NCBI RefSeq assembly: GCF_000513195.1
Contig: NZ_CBVI010000077.1
Location: forward strand, 1 to 64,000
Direction of reading: 5' to 3'
Length of the DNA stretch: 64,000 nucleotides
Source of the DNA: Bacteroides timonensis
GTDB taxonomy: Bacteria > Bacteroidota > Bacteroidia > Bacteroidales > Bacteroidaceae
The notes under the pieces were generated by a model. That model ran no database searches, was not told the origin of the DNA, and was given only the letters and a program-made list of their open reading frames with translations. Position 1 is the first letter of the stretch. Each line of letters starts with the position of its first letter. Below, one piece after another: positions 1 to 8,927 of this stretch. Position numbers and translations under genes: made by a program.

Positions 1-1
1 T

Positions 2-10
2 TACCTTTGC
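2..10 (+). promoter_or_regulatory. Bacteroides-type -7 promoter box
   Basis: TACCTTTGC matches the Bacteroides -7 consensus TAnnTTTG exactly. Any -33 box would lie outside the window. Transcription would begin about position 16, which places the dyad-repeat array at 21-160 inside the untranslated leader of the HU-like gene at 185. Confidence 0.5.
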
Positions 11-20
11 GACTCAAATA

Positions 21-86
21 GGAATCATGTATAATGATTGTAAGAATCATCCTACATGATTGTGACAATCATTATACATGATTCCT
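21..86. repeat. Three 22-bp dyad repeats, AATCAT-n5-ATGATT type
   Basis: Three units occur at exact 22-bp spacing. Each is a 17-nt dyad with arms AATCAT and ATGATT (23-39, 45-61, 67-83). Units 1 and 3 are also inverted copies of each other, so 18-41 pairs perfectly with 65-88. The array lies in the presumed leader of the HU-like gene, where the RNA could form three small hairpins or one long one. Confidence 0.85.
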
Positions 87-94
87 ATCTAAGT

Positions 95-160
95 CACGGC
101 ATTAACCGTGCTCACTCACGGTATCAGCCATGCACAGTCACGGCATCAGCCGTGCTCACT
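95..160. repeat. Three 22-bp dyad repeats, CACGGC-GCCGTG type
   Basis: Three tandem 22-bp units (95-116, 117-138, 139-160) follow the AATCAT units. Each carries a dyad such as CACGGCATCAGCCGTG. The middle unit differs at several bases but keeps much of its pairing. The array ends 10 bp before the ribosome binding site of the HU-like gene. The sequence is unrelated to the preceding units but the period is the same. Confidence 0.85.
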
Positions 161-184
161 CAATCTAAAAGGAGAAAACAAGTA

Positions 185-583
185 ATGGCATTTTACAAGA
201 AACAAAAACAGAAAGGGAAGTGGTACCCCAGAGCTATCACCAAAGGACGACCTTATACCACGGATGACGTTGCCACCCGATTATCTTTAATCTCCACCGT
301 GAGCCGGGGAGACACGTATGCCGTACTGGCAAATCTGGGTGACGTACTGGCGGACATGATGAGCGCGGGACGCTCCGTACGACTGATGGGCGTGGGCACG
401 TTCTATTGCACCTGCCAGTCCAACGGGCAAGGGGTGGACACGCCCGAAGAAGTGAATCCCGGTCAGATTACCGCCGTAAAAGTGCGCTTCATACCCGAGT
501 ACAGTCGGGGACAACGAGGCCAAGTAACAGAACGGACACTCGTTGACCCGCGCATGGAGTGGATAGATGTGGATGAAATTTGA
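185..583 (+). CDS. HU-like DNA-binding protein (HU-HIG type)
   Basis: This 132-residue basic protein resembles the HU/histone-like family of Bacteroidales (HU-HIG type). It starts MAFYKKQKQKGKWYPRA. Its middle part has the alternating helix and 'MGVGTF' beta-arm pattern of HU proteins, and the tail is longer than in classical HU (about 90 residues). The start at 185 is preferred over an in-frame upstream ATG at 56 because AAAGGAG lies about 11 bp before it and because the upstream part would translate the repeat array. The expected role is binding and bending DNA in the nucleoid. Such genes are abundant in Bacteroides and the specific role of this copy cannot be read from sequence. It is the only plus-strand gene in the first 25 kb. 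The repeat array just upstream is its most unusual feature. Confidence 0.75.
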   Translation: MAFYKKQKQKGKWYPRAITKGRPYTTDDVATRLSLISTVSRGDTYAVLANLGDVLADMMSAGRSVRLMGVGTFYCTCQSNGQGVDTPEEVNPGQITAVKVRFIPEYSRGQRGQVTERTLVDPRMEWIDVDEI

Positions 584-617
584 ATCCTTCCTCCTATCAA
601 TCACAGTCTTACGAGAA

Positions 618-1370
618 CTATTTCAAATCCAAAGTGCTTCTTACTGCTGCAATAGCCGATTCACTCGGTGTAACGGACTTCCGCGTACAATAGTCAAATT
701 CGGCTGATTTTTCACCGCTAAATGACTTCCATTTCAATTTCAGTTTAACTGCTTTACCTTCCGTATCAGGCAGTTCGTCCAACTTAAAAGCTACTAAGCC
801 GTCAGCTTCACTTCCGTAGGTATCGCCATACGCATTGTGACGGAATTCTACTTCATAAGGATTCTCCGGATTTTGTCCCAACAACAAGTTAACGAAATGC
901 TTTTTACTACCTCCCCATATAGTCCTGAAACGAAGTGTCAGATATCCATCTTCAGCGATAGTTACCCAATCATTCACAATCTCTACAGGGTCTGTGCCAT
1001 ACACCTCATCATTTTCTTCTCCCAAATCCGGTGCAATAGGCTTTGTCAGGATACTGTCTATCCAGTTTATATGCACGGCTTTTGTGTAATCGCCACTGGG
1101 TTCATTCACTTCACTGTAATTCACCAAGGCTCTGACTTCTTTGTCTCCGAAAGGAGAAGTACTTACATTGGTCGGCAATAAAGTCGTCTTATCATCCAAC
1201 TGCAAGAAGAATGCATCGTCGGCAGCACCCTTCACTGTTACAAGAGCATTAGGGTACCTCAAATAATAGCCATTGTTATCGTCATCGTCCAGACAGGACT
1301 GCAAGCCTATAGTACAAACAATAGCCCCGGCAAATAAAAGTGCTTTATTAAATACAGAATCAATTTTCAT
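618..1370 (-). CDS. NigD-like lipoprotein
   Basis: The product has about 250 residues and an N-terminal lipoprotein signal ending LQSC (Cys26), followed by LDDDDNN, the acidic pattern typical of Bacteroides surface lipoproteins. The rest is mostly beta-strand and matches what I know of NigD-like proteins: an OB-fold N-terminal half, then a C-terminal beta-sandwich with 'YLTLRFRT' and 'HFVNLL'. NigD takes its name from a bacteriocin-linked locus, but most copies have no known function. The start at 1370 is chosen because AGGAGG lies 9-10 bp upstream, while the longer in-frame start at 1394 has no such site. It is followed by the convergent HU-like gene. It is probably monocistronic. Confidence 0.65.
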   Translation of the reverse strand: MKIDSVFNKALLFAGAIVCTIGLQSCLDDDDNNGYYLRYPNALVTVKGAADDAFFLQLDDKTTLLPTNVSTSPFGDKEVRALVNYSEVNEPSGDYTKAVHINWIDSILTKPIAPDLGEENDEVYGTDPVEIVNDWVTIAEDGYLTLRFRTIWGGSKKHFVNLLLGQNPENPYEVEFRHNAYGDTYGSEADGLVAFKLDELPDTEGKAVKLKLKWKSFSGEKSAEFDYCTRKSVTPSESAIAAVRSTLDLK

Positions 1371-1500
1371 AGTGTGGTTCCTCCTATTAAACATTTAAAA
1401 TAATTTTTCTACATTATAGAAATGAAATATGGGAGAAAAGACTGCATGACATATTGTTAATTAACAATAATCACTATATATGTAAAGAAACAGAACGAAA

Positions 1501-1541
1501 ACGGTGTAGGCAAGTGATTTATCAGCACTTACCTACACCGT
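1501..1541 (-). terminator. Intrinsic terminator after the S41 peptidase gene
   Basis: The 16-nt arms 1501-1516 and 1526-1541 are complementary apart from one G-T pair, with a 9-nt loop. Read on the minus strand, the stem is followed by a T-rich stretch. It lies about 105 bp past the stop of the S41 gene. Confidence 0.65.
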
Positions 1542-1645
1542 ACCTACACCCCGTTAATCAACTGCATATCTGCAACTTATGCATCGAATGTAGGAGTGTA
1601 TGCAAAAACGCATAAAACTCTTCTTTGTACAGCAAGTAATTCTCA

Positions 1646-4600
1646 CTACTTACTGAAGTCCCTCGGAGCCGGAACAGGTGGCAATGGCTTACGATCCTGC
1701 AATTCCTTCATCACCTCTTCGATAGCCTTATTGAGCTGTTCGTCTTCACCGTTCCATTCCTTCACCGGATCATTATCAATCAAAATATCCGGATCGACAC
1801 CATGATTTTCAATAATCCACTGGCCCGTTTTCGCATCATAACTGGTGAAGAAAGGAACACGGATATCCGTGCCATCCATATAAGGCAACGGTCCGCTGAT
1901 ACCTACAATGCCACCCCAGGTGCGGGTACCGATTAGTTTACCAAGCCCCAGTGCACGGAATCCCCATGGAAAGAGGTCACCGTCGGAAGCAGAATATTTA
2001 TTAATCAAGCAAACCTTCGGCCCCACTTGCACGGCATCGGGTATAGTACCGACACGCTTCGTACCACGTCCCATCGTCAAGCGGTAAGGTTCGCGAGACA
2101 AACGTTCCAGAATCATAGGAGATACATTACCGCCACCATTGGCACGGTCGTCTATAATCAGACCTTCCTTATCGAGCTGCGGATAGAAATAACGGGAGAA
2201 CTCGTTCAGACCTTCCGGACCCATATCAGGTATATAGATATAACCAATACGTCCATTGGATGCCTTATCCACCTTCTTCAGGTTATCCTGTACCCAGTTA
2301 TAATGATAAAGAGGATATTCATTTTCCAGCGGACTGATGACAATCTTTCTTGCACCTGCCAATTGCGGCTTGCTGTTCAGCGAGATTTCTGTCGGTACAT
2401 CAGCCTTTCCTACCAGTAAAGCATAGATATTCTTCACCGTATTCGTAGGTATACCGTCAATGGCAACAATGTATTCCCCGGCCTTAGCCTCAATACCCGG
2501 TTCAGTAAGCGGAGAGCGCAGTTCCTTACTCCAGGAAGCACCGGGAAGTATCTTATCCAAACGGAAGAAACCACTCTTATCCGCCGATACTTCAGCACCC
2601 AGCAAACCGGTCTTGATACGTGCCGGTTTATCCGTTTCACCCGGATTGACGTATGCGTGTCCGCAGTTAAGCTCACCAATCATCTCTCCAATGATATAGT
2701 TCAGGTCGAGACGTGTCTTTGCATAAGGCAACAGAACAGAGTATTTCTGTTTGATTGCTTTCCAATCCACACCATGCATATTCTCCAGATAAAAACCATC
2801 ACGATAAGCACGCCAGGCCTCATCGAAGATTTGTGCCCATTCCTTGGGGTAATCTATCGTAATGGACATATTATCCATATTGACAGGCGTACTCAGATTA
2901 GCCGCTCCTTCCGGTATAGCGGTTACATAAAGCTTGTTGTCCTTGTAGAACAAAGCCTTTTGGCTACCCGGAGTAACCGTCATCATAGCACCATCGGCAA
3001 CCGTTTCTTCTTTCTGTCCTTCAAGATCGAAAAACTTCGTTCCGCCATTGCCCCAGTAATATACCTTCTTTCCGTTTGAATAGAAATTAGCATAATAAGA
3101 AGCCGACAATGGAAGCTTGATGATACGTTCGGTGATACCTTCCGGATCAAACTTGACGAGTGACGCAGAAGCAGTTTCCTGTTTCGCGTCTTTCTTTCCG
3201 GCAGTCTTTTCAGCAGCCTTCGGAGCCTCACTCTCACTGTCGTTCTTCACTCCGGCATCTTTCTGTATGAAAGGTGACGGGGTATCTTTCGAGAGCAAAG
3301 CAAGATAAACTCCATACATATTGTTATAAACATGGTTCCATTCCAACCAGCCGTATGTAGGATTGAAATCGCGGGCAGATGAGAAAATCAGATACTTACC
3401 ATCCGTACTGAATACCGGTGAAGAAGAATTATACCACTTGTCCGTCACCGGATATTCCTTCTTTCCGGCAATATCATAGACATATACAACAGTTATTTCA
3501 TTATCTGCATCACGGGTATAGGTCAGCCATTTGCTATCCGGTGAGAAAGTCACATCCTGCGGTTCCCCCATCAGGTCTTGTAATAGCATAGTCACCTGTC
3601 GTGAAGCTACATCCAGCAGATTGATACGATTTTGACGGTCGGTATAAACAATCTTCTTACTGTCCGGACTCCATTCGAAAGAGCGGATATACGTATCATT
3701 ATTCTTGGTCAGCTGCACCGGATTACCTTCCACTGCATCCTGAAGATAAAGTTCTGTCTCTCCGGTAGCATCCGAGATATAAGCAATGTATTTTCCATCC
3801 GGAGACCATTGTGCATTACGTTCGTGGGCACCCGGAGTGCGGGTTATATTTTTCGTCACACCTTTGGTCGAGGGCAAATTAAAGACCTCTCCGCGAGCAG
3901 TCACCACCACCCGTTCTCCGTCGGGAGATGCACTGGCGGCTGTCAGATACTTAGCCCCATTCTTTATGGCACTGCGTGCATAGATGTTATCCGAAGCAAG
4001 ATTGATATTTACTTTCTCGGGCTGACGGGTGGCAGTATCCATCTTATAGATATATCCGCCATTCTCAAACACAATGGTATTGCCGGAGGCACTCGGGAAC
4101 TTCACATCATATTCGGTAAAGCCAGTAACCTTCGACGTCTGTTTTGTCTTCGTATTATAAACAAAGATATTCATGGTACGGTCACGGTCGGAAAGGAAAA
4201 ATATATCATCGCCTATCCACATGGGGAAGATATCCTGAGCAACATTATTCGTTATATTCTCCACTGACTTCTTTGCCGGATCGTATATCCAGACATCATC
4301 CGCCATACCGCCTTTATAATACTTCCAGGTACGGAATTCACGCATGGTACGGTTGTAAGCCAGCCGCTTGCCGTCGGGAGAATAACTACAGAATCCACCC
4401 TCAGGCAAAGGAATAATTTCGGGCATACCACCCTCCTGATTGACAGAATAAAGCTTACCGGAAAAGCCGTCACTGATACGGTTACGATAAATGATCTGTT
4501 TGCCATCCGGTGTCCAGGTCATCACGATATTGTTAGGTCCCATACGGTCGCCCAAGTCATCACGGGAATTTGTCGCGGTATACGTCAGGCGTTGTGGTTC

Positions 4601-4894
4601 TCCGCCGGCTGCCGGGATGGTATATACTTCCGTATTTCCATCATACTGGCCCGTAAAAGCAATCGTTTTGCCATCGGGTGAAAAACGGGGGAACATTTCG
4701 TAACCCACATGCGAAGTCAGGCGTTGAGCCTCTCCTCCTGTGACAGGCACTTTGTAGAGATCGCCTGCATACGAGAACACAATCTCACTACCATTCGTTG
4801 CCGGGAAACGCAATAAACGCGCTTCATCTGCTGCAGAAAGCCATGCAGACGCACCGGCCAGAACGAACAAGGATAAAAGAAATTTCTTACTCAT
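1646..4894 (-). CDS. Tricorn-like S41 family peptidase
   Basis: This 1082-residue protein has a Sec signal peptide ending near WLSAADE. About 600 residues of six- and seven-bladed beta-propeller repeats follow, with recurrent 'SPDGK' and 'WSPDSKKI' blade motifs. A charged linker near 560-590, a C1-like segment, a PDZ-like domain (about 770-850) and a C-terminal S41 catalytic domain come next. 'SASDGD' (nucleophile Ser970) and 'GELNCGHAYV' fit the tricorn serine and histidine. Tricorn proteins process oligopeptides released by other proteases. The signal peptide suggests this one acts in the periplasm. The gene is 49 bp downstream of the HTCS gene and has its own -7 box and terminator, so it may be transcribed separately. 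Its place at the end of a peptidase-rich locus suggests a role in peptide processing, but such genes also occur alone in Bacteroides. Confidence 0.85.
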   Translation of the reverse strand: MSKKFLLSLFVLAGASAWLSAADEARLLRFPATNGSEIVFSYAGDLYKVPVTGGEAQRLTSHVGYEMFPRFSPDGKTIAFTGQYDGNTEVYTIPAAGGEPQRLTYTATNSRDDLGDRMGPNNIVMTWTPDGKQIIYRNRISDGFSGKLYSVNQEGGMPEIIPLPEGGFCSYSPDGKRLAYNRTMREFRTWKYYKGGMADDVWIYDPAKKSVENITNNVAQDIFPMWIGDDIFFLSDRDRTMNIFVYNTKTKQTSKVTGFTEYDVKFPSASGNTIVFENGGYIYKMDTATRQPEKVNINLASDNIYARSAIKNGAKYLTAASASPDGERVVVTARGEVFNLPSTKGVTKNITRTPGAHERNAQWSPDGKYIAYISDATGETELYLQDAVEGNPVQLTKNNDTYIRSFEWSPDSKKIVYTDRQNRINLLDVASRQVTMLLQDLMGEPQDVTFSPDSKWLTYTRDADNEITVVYVYDIAGKKEYPVTDKWYNSSSPVFSTDGKYLIFSSARDFNPTYGWLEWNHVYNNMYGVYLALLSKDTPSPFIQKDAGVKNDSESEAPKAAEKTAGKKDAKQETASASLVKFDPEGITERIIKLPLSASYYANFYSNGKKVYYWGNGGTKFFDLEGQKEETVADGAMMTVTPGSQKALFYKDNKLYVTAIPEGAANLSTPVNMDNMSITIDYPKEWAQIFDEAWRAYRDGFYLENMHGVDWKAIKQKYSVLLPYAKTRLDLNYIIGEMIGELNCGHAYVNPGETDKPARIKTGLLGAEVSADKSGFFRLDKILPGASWSKELRSPLTEPGIEAKAGEYIVAIDGIPTNTVKNIYALLVGKADVPTEISLNSKPQLAGARKIVISPLENEYPLYHYNWVQDNLKKVDKASNGRIGYIYIPDMGPEGLNEFSRYFYPQLDKEGLIIDDRANGGGNVSPMILERLSREPYRLTMGRGTKRVGTIPDAVQVGPKVCLINKYSASDGDLFPWGFRALGLGKLIGTRTWGGIVGISGPLPYMDGTDIRVPFFTSYDAKTGQWIIENHGVDPDILIDNDPVKEWNGEDEQLNKAIEEVMKELQDRKPLPPVPAPRDFSK

Positions 4895-4916
4895 GTTATT
4901 TGAATTTAGTCAACTT

Positions 4917-4925
4917 ACAAAAGTA
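4917..4925 (-). promoter_or_regulatory. -7 promoter box before the S41 peptidase gene
   Basis: On the minus strand TACTTTTGT matches TAnnTTTG, 22 bp before the start codon. A clear -33 box was not found. It suggests the peptidase gene can be transcribed independently of the HTCS gene. Confidence 0.4.
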
Positions 4926-4943
4926 AGAAAAGAATAAGAATAA

Positions 4944-7900
4944 TTACAACGATCCCCCCGGATTATTAACAAACTCCCCCGGCTTTATGCCAAATTGTTT
5001 CTGGAAACACTTTGCAAAATACGATGGATTATTAAATCCTACCATATAGCAGATTTCATTAATACGGTATTTATTTTCCGCAAGCAGAGTTGCCGCTTTC
5101 TTTAACCGCACTATCTGTATCAACTCATTCGGAGTGACATTAGCCAATGTCTTGATCTTGGTAAACAGACTGGAACGGCTGATGCCAAGCTGTTCTGCCA
5201 AAAAATCAACGGTCAGTTCCGGTTCAGAGAAATTCTGTTCTATGATCTCATTGATACGAGTAAGGAATTTATTGTCCAACGAATTGCTGGCTATACTATT
5301 CAGGGGCACCATCGGCATTTTTGAGAACTTCTGGCGCAACAGATTACGCAAGTCGAGGAGATTCTTGATACATGCCTCCAGATATTGCACAGAGAAAGGC
5401 TTCTCAATATAAGCATCCGCTCCGCAGTCCATACCCTCTATTTTGGAATTCGTATCTGTTTTGGCAGTCAGCAAAATAAACGGTATATGACTGATGGACT
5501 GATCGGCCCGCAAAGCCTTGCAAAATTCCACTCCGTCCATGCGTGGCATCATCCAGTCACTCACAATCAAGGTGACTTCATGCTCCTTTAGTTTTTCCAA
5601 TGCTTCTATTCCGTCTTCCGCCGTCAGAATGGAATATTGGGCGGAGAAACTGCTTGAAAGGAAATTCAGCATTTCTTCGTTATCATCCACTATCAGCATC
5701 AGCGGTTTGTTCTTAGAAGACACCACCGGCAAGGTTTCCGACAAGATATCCTCGGGTATTGCCGGGTTGAGAACGCCCGCTTCTCCTTCCTGATCCGTCG
5801 CCCCGACTTGTTCGACAGGCAAGGTCACTATGAAAGAAGAGCCTTTATTAATTTCGGACTCCACCTCTATGCAACCGTTATGCGACTCCACAATGCTCTT
5901 CACAATACTGAGTCCGATACCCGTACCGGGTTTATTATCCATTGCCTGATAGAAAGGCTTGAAGATTTTCTTCCGGTCTTCTTCACTAATGCCGATTCCG
6001 TTATCTGTCACTTTCACCACAAACGTATGCTGTTCCGGCTGAACAACACAAGAAAGGATTACTTTATCCTTGGTATATTTGCTCGCATTCGTCAGCAGGT
6101 TGCTTATCAGTTTGGTGATTGCCTCACTATCCACCATAGCCGTAAAATCGGCATCGGGATATTCCACTTCCAGATGGGCGCCATGCTGGGTGATAAACGG
6201 TTTGAACCGCTCGCAAACCGCCTGTAGCAATTGGCGGATGTTTTGTGAAGCATATCTGATAGTCATTCCTTCCTGCTCCACTTTACGGAAGTCCAGCAAT
6301 TGATTGACCAAAAACAGCAGTCGCTGACTATTGCGGTCAATAATATTCAGATCGTCCCGCAGCGCGGCCGGCATCGGTATGGACGATTTCATAATCTTCT
6401 CCAAAGGACCGATGATAAGCGAGACCGGAGTACGGATTTCGTGAGCTATCATCGTGAAGAACTTAATCTTAGCTTCATGTACTTCCTTCTCTTTGCTGAC
6501 ATTCAGTTGATTGATTTCCGCAGTGTGCTTCTTCTCCGTCCGCTTCAACAAGAAACGGATAAAGAAGGTCAGCGCTATGCATGCCAATATGAAATAAAGA
6601 ATCTTGGAAGCCGTGCTCCAGTAGAAAGGAGGATGAATGGTTATCTTCAAGCTCGCCTCCTGATTACTCCAAATACCGTCATTATTCGTGGCTTTCACTT
6701 TAAAGACGTATGTTCCGGCAGGCAAATTGGTATAAGTAGCTTTGTTCTGCGAACCTACATAATTCCAGTCTTTATCAAAACCTTCCAGTTTATAGGCATA
6801 CTGGTTCTTTTCGGGGGTACAATAGCTCAATGAAGCATAGAACAGACTGAAAACATGGTCTTTATAAGACAAATCCAGTTCCGCCATCCGGTTCAAGGCT
6901 TTTGGCAGCTTCTTATCTCCTATCCGTATTTCCTTGTTGAAGATTTCCAGCCCTGTGATAACAACCGGTGGAAGCACCTTATTCGTTTTTATCTGATAAG
7001 GATAAAAAGCATTGAAGCCATTTACCGAACCGACATATATCTTCCCGTCGGAAGCCTTCAAAGCCGCATTAGGCAGGAATTGTTCACTCTGCAACCCGTC
7101 GCTGCGCGTAAAAACCTGACAACTCTCGCCGGGAGCGTAACGAACCAGTCCTTTCGTCGTGGTCAGCCACAACACATGCTGATCTTCAACTATGCCGCAG
7201 ATGTTACGGCTGGGAATATCCAAAAGTATCGCTTCAAACCGGTCTTCCTCAGCATTATACTTGCAAAGCCCGTTCATGGTTCCCACCCACATATTTCCAT
7301 TGACATCTATAAGCGTGCAGTTTACCTGATCATTGACCAATGCGCCGGGAGCATTGCCTTGCACGTAGTTCTTCCAAAGCTGCTTGTCCGGAGTATATTT
7401 GAATAATCCTTTTCCTTGGGTAGAGAACCAGATGTTTCCTTCGATATCCTGATCTATGTCTATGGTCAGAGATTCAAGATCTTTCACCCGGATAAAGTTA
7501 TCTTCCTTTCTGTTATACAGATTCACCCCTGCCATAGAAGTTACCCATATTCTTTTTTCCCTATCTTTAAATATGGCGTAGGAACTGGTTCCATCGAGAG
7601 TACTCTGATCACCCGATTTAGTGGTATATACCCTGAATGCGCCTGTTTTCGTATTCAGCACGTTGACTCCTCCCGTATAGGTACCAATCCATAAATCGTC
7701 ATCATCCATACAAAGTGCATGCACGTTATGATAAGAAAGACTGTTTTTGTGTTCATCGGGCAGATAATGAACAAACTGCTTATCTTTTGGAGAAAAGCGA
7801 CTTAAACCACCATCATCAGAAGCAATCCAGATATGCCCATAAGCATCTTCACAAAAACGTCCGATGACTGTTCCATTCACGGAATTGTAGAAACGGGAAT

Positions 7901-8927
7901 GAGCAAAGCATTCAAATTGTCCGGTGCTGGGTGAAATATAATTCACGCCACCATAATAGGTTCCTATCCATACGCCACCTTCACCATCTTTCACGATAGG
8001 ATAAACAAAACGATTGGATAATGAATAAGGATTCGTTTCATCTTCCGTGAATAACTGTTGCTCACACGTAAGCGTGTTAAACAGTAAAAGACCGTCATCC
8101 GATCCTATCAATAGCTGGTGAGGGGCATACTCCATCAAAGAGTGAATATGCGTAGCTCCCTTACCTTCCGACGGATGCAAATAAGTGGTTGCCTTACCCG
8201 TATATCTGTCTATCTTTTGCAAACCGCATTCCCAGGTTCCCAGCCACAGTGCATGTTCAGAGTCTTCGAGCATGACCAGAGAGTTTGAGTCATATTGCCC
8301 CGCTTCATAAGTGATAGGGAAAGGCTCGAATTTATTCTCCGCCTTATTCAGCTTGGACACAGTGGGACTTCCCCAATTAGTGACCGCCCAAATCTGATTT
8401 TCACTATCAACCAGCACACTCGCCATTAATCCATTGGCATCTTTAAATTCATAATGTTCCAGATAGTGCTTGGATATATTATACTTGAAAATCCCTTGCC
8501 CTACTGTCGAGAACCACAGGTTGCCGTCTCTGTCTTCTGCAATATGATTCACATTGCTCTTAATGCTGTCACCTTGGGCTGTCAATACTTTGAATAGTTC
8601 AAAGCTTTCCGTTTCATAATCAAAAATATAAACCCCGTCTTCTGTCCCTACCCAGATATTGTCTGTAGTATCGTAAAGAGAAGAGATATAATCATTAGGC
8701 CCTTGCGGATTCAGATTATAAACCTTTATAGTGGTACCGTCGTAACGGTTCAAGCCGTCATCCGTACCAAGCCACATGAAGCCATATTTATCCTGCATAA
8801 TAGCACGCACCGAGTTGGAGGATAATCCATTTTCCACGGAGAAATGGCGGAACCAGAAGCCAGTAGAAGCTGCCGGAAGCACCAACGGAATAATACCGGC
8901 TATTATGGCAAGGATAATCTTTTTCAT
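4944..8927 (-). CDS. Hybrid two-component system sensor/regulator (HTCS)
   Basis: All parts of a Bacteroides HTCS are present in one 1327-residue chain. They are a signal peptide, about 14 two-component-propeller repeats ('GLSSNSVRAIMQDKYGFMWLGT' type) to about residue 660, and a Y_Y_Y domain (about 690-770). A membrane segment (about 775-795) is followed by a HisKA domain with 'AHEIRTP' (His829) and an HATPase domain with 'DNGIGI' and 'GTGIGLSI'. Then come a receiver domain with 'VSDWMMPRMDG' (Asp1124) and a C-terminal AraC-type helix-turn-helix. The periplasmic propeller normally senses an oligosaccharide and the HTH activates the linked utilization genes. Its start overlaps the stop of the EamA gene (ATGA), indicating translational coupling. 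The likely targets are the three-box elements at 25298-25340 and 26542-26583. That assignment is inferred from linkage. Confidence 0.93.
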   Translation of the reverse strand: MKKIILAIIAGIIPLVLPAASTGFWFRHFSVENGLSSNSVRAIMQDKYGFMWLGTDDGLNRYDGTTIKVYNLNPQGPNDYISSLYDTTDNIWVGTEDGVYIFDYETESFELFKVLTAQGDSIKSNVNHIAEDRDGNLWFSTVGQGIFKYNISKHYLEHYEFKDANGLMASVLVDSENQIWAVTNWGSPTVSKLNKAENKFEPFPITYEAGQYDSNSLVMLEDSEHALWLGTWECGLQKIDRYTGKATTYLHPSEGKGATHIHSLMEYAPHQLLIGSDDGLLLFNTLTCEQQLFTEDETNPYSLSNRFVYPIVKDGEGGVWIGTYYGGVNYISPSTGQFECFAHSRFYNSVNGTVIGRFCEDAYGHIWIASDDGGLSRFSPKDKQFVHYLPDEHKNSLSYHNVHALCMDDDDLWIGTYTGGVNVLNTKTGAFRVYTTKSGDQSTLDGTSSYAIFKDREKRIWVTSMAGVNLYNRKEDNFIRVKDLESLTIDIDQDIEGNIWFSTQGKGLFKYTPDKQLWKNYVQGNAPGALVNDQVNCTLIDVNGNMWVGTMNGLCKYNAEEDRFEAILLDIPSRNICGIVEDQHVLWLTTTKGLVRYAPGESCQVFTRSDGLQSEQFLPNAALKASDGKIYVGSVNGFNAFYPYQIKTNKVLPPVVITGLEIFNKEIRIGDKKLPKALNRMAELDLSYKDHVFSLFYASLSYCTPEKNQYAYKLEGFDKDWNYVGSQNKATYTNLPAGTYVFKVKATNNDGIWSNQEASLKITIHPPFYWSTASKILYFILACIALTFFIRFLLKRTEKKHTAEINQLNVSKEKEVHEAKIKFFTMIAHEIRTPVSLIIGPLEKIMKSSIPMPAALRDDLNIIDRNSQRLLFLVNQLLDFRKVEQEGMTIRYASQNIRQLLQAVCERFKPFITQHGAHLEVEYPDADFTAMVDSEAITKLISNLLTNASKYTKDKVILSCVVQPEQHTFVVKVTDNGIGISEEDRKKIFKPFYQAMDNKPGTGIGLSIVKSIVESHNGCIEVESEINKGSSFIVTLPVEQVGATDQEGEAGVLNPAIPEDILSETLPVVSSKNKPLMLIVDDNEEMLNFLSSSFSAQYSILTAEDGIEALEKLKEHEVTLIVSDWMMPRMDGVEFCKALRADQSISHIPFILLTAKTDTNSKIEGMDCGADAYIEKPFSVQYLEACIKNLLDLRNLLRQKFSKMPMVPLNSIASNSLDNKFLTRINEIIEQNFSEPELTVDFLAEQLGISRSSLFTKIKTLANVTPNELIQIVRLKKAATLLAENKYRINEICYMVGFNNPSYFAKCFQKQFGIKPGEFVNNPGGSL

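Noticed and set aside
18..160. CRISPR array
   Set aside because: Repeats are short (22 bp), directly adjoining and palindromic, with no unique spacers and no cas genes in the window.
56..184. Upstream in-frame start of the HU-like gene at 56
   Set aside because: The extra 43 residues translate the dyad array, and a good ribosome binding site lies just before the ATG at 185.
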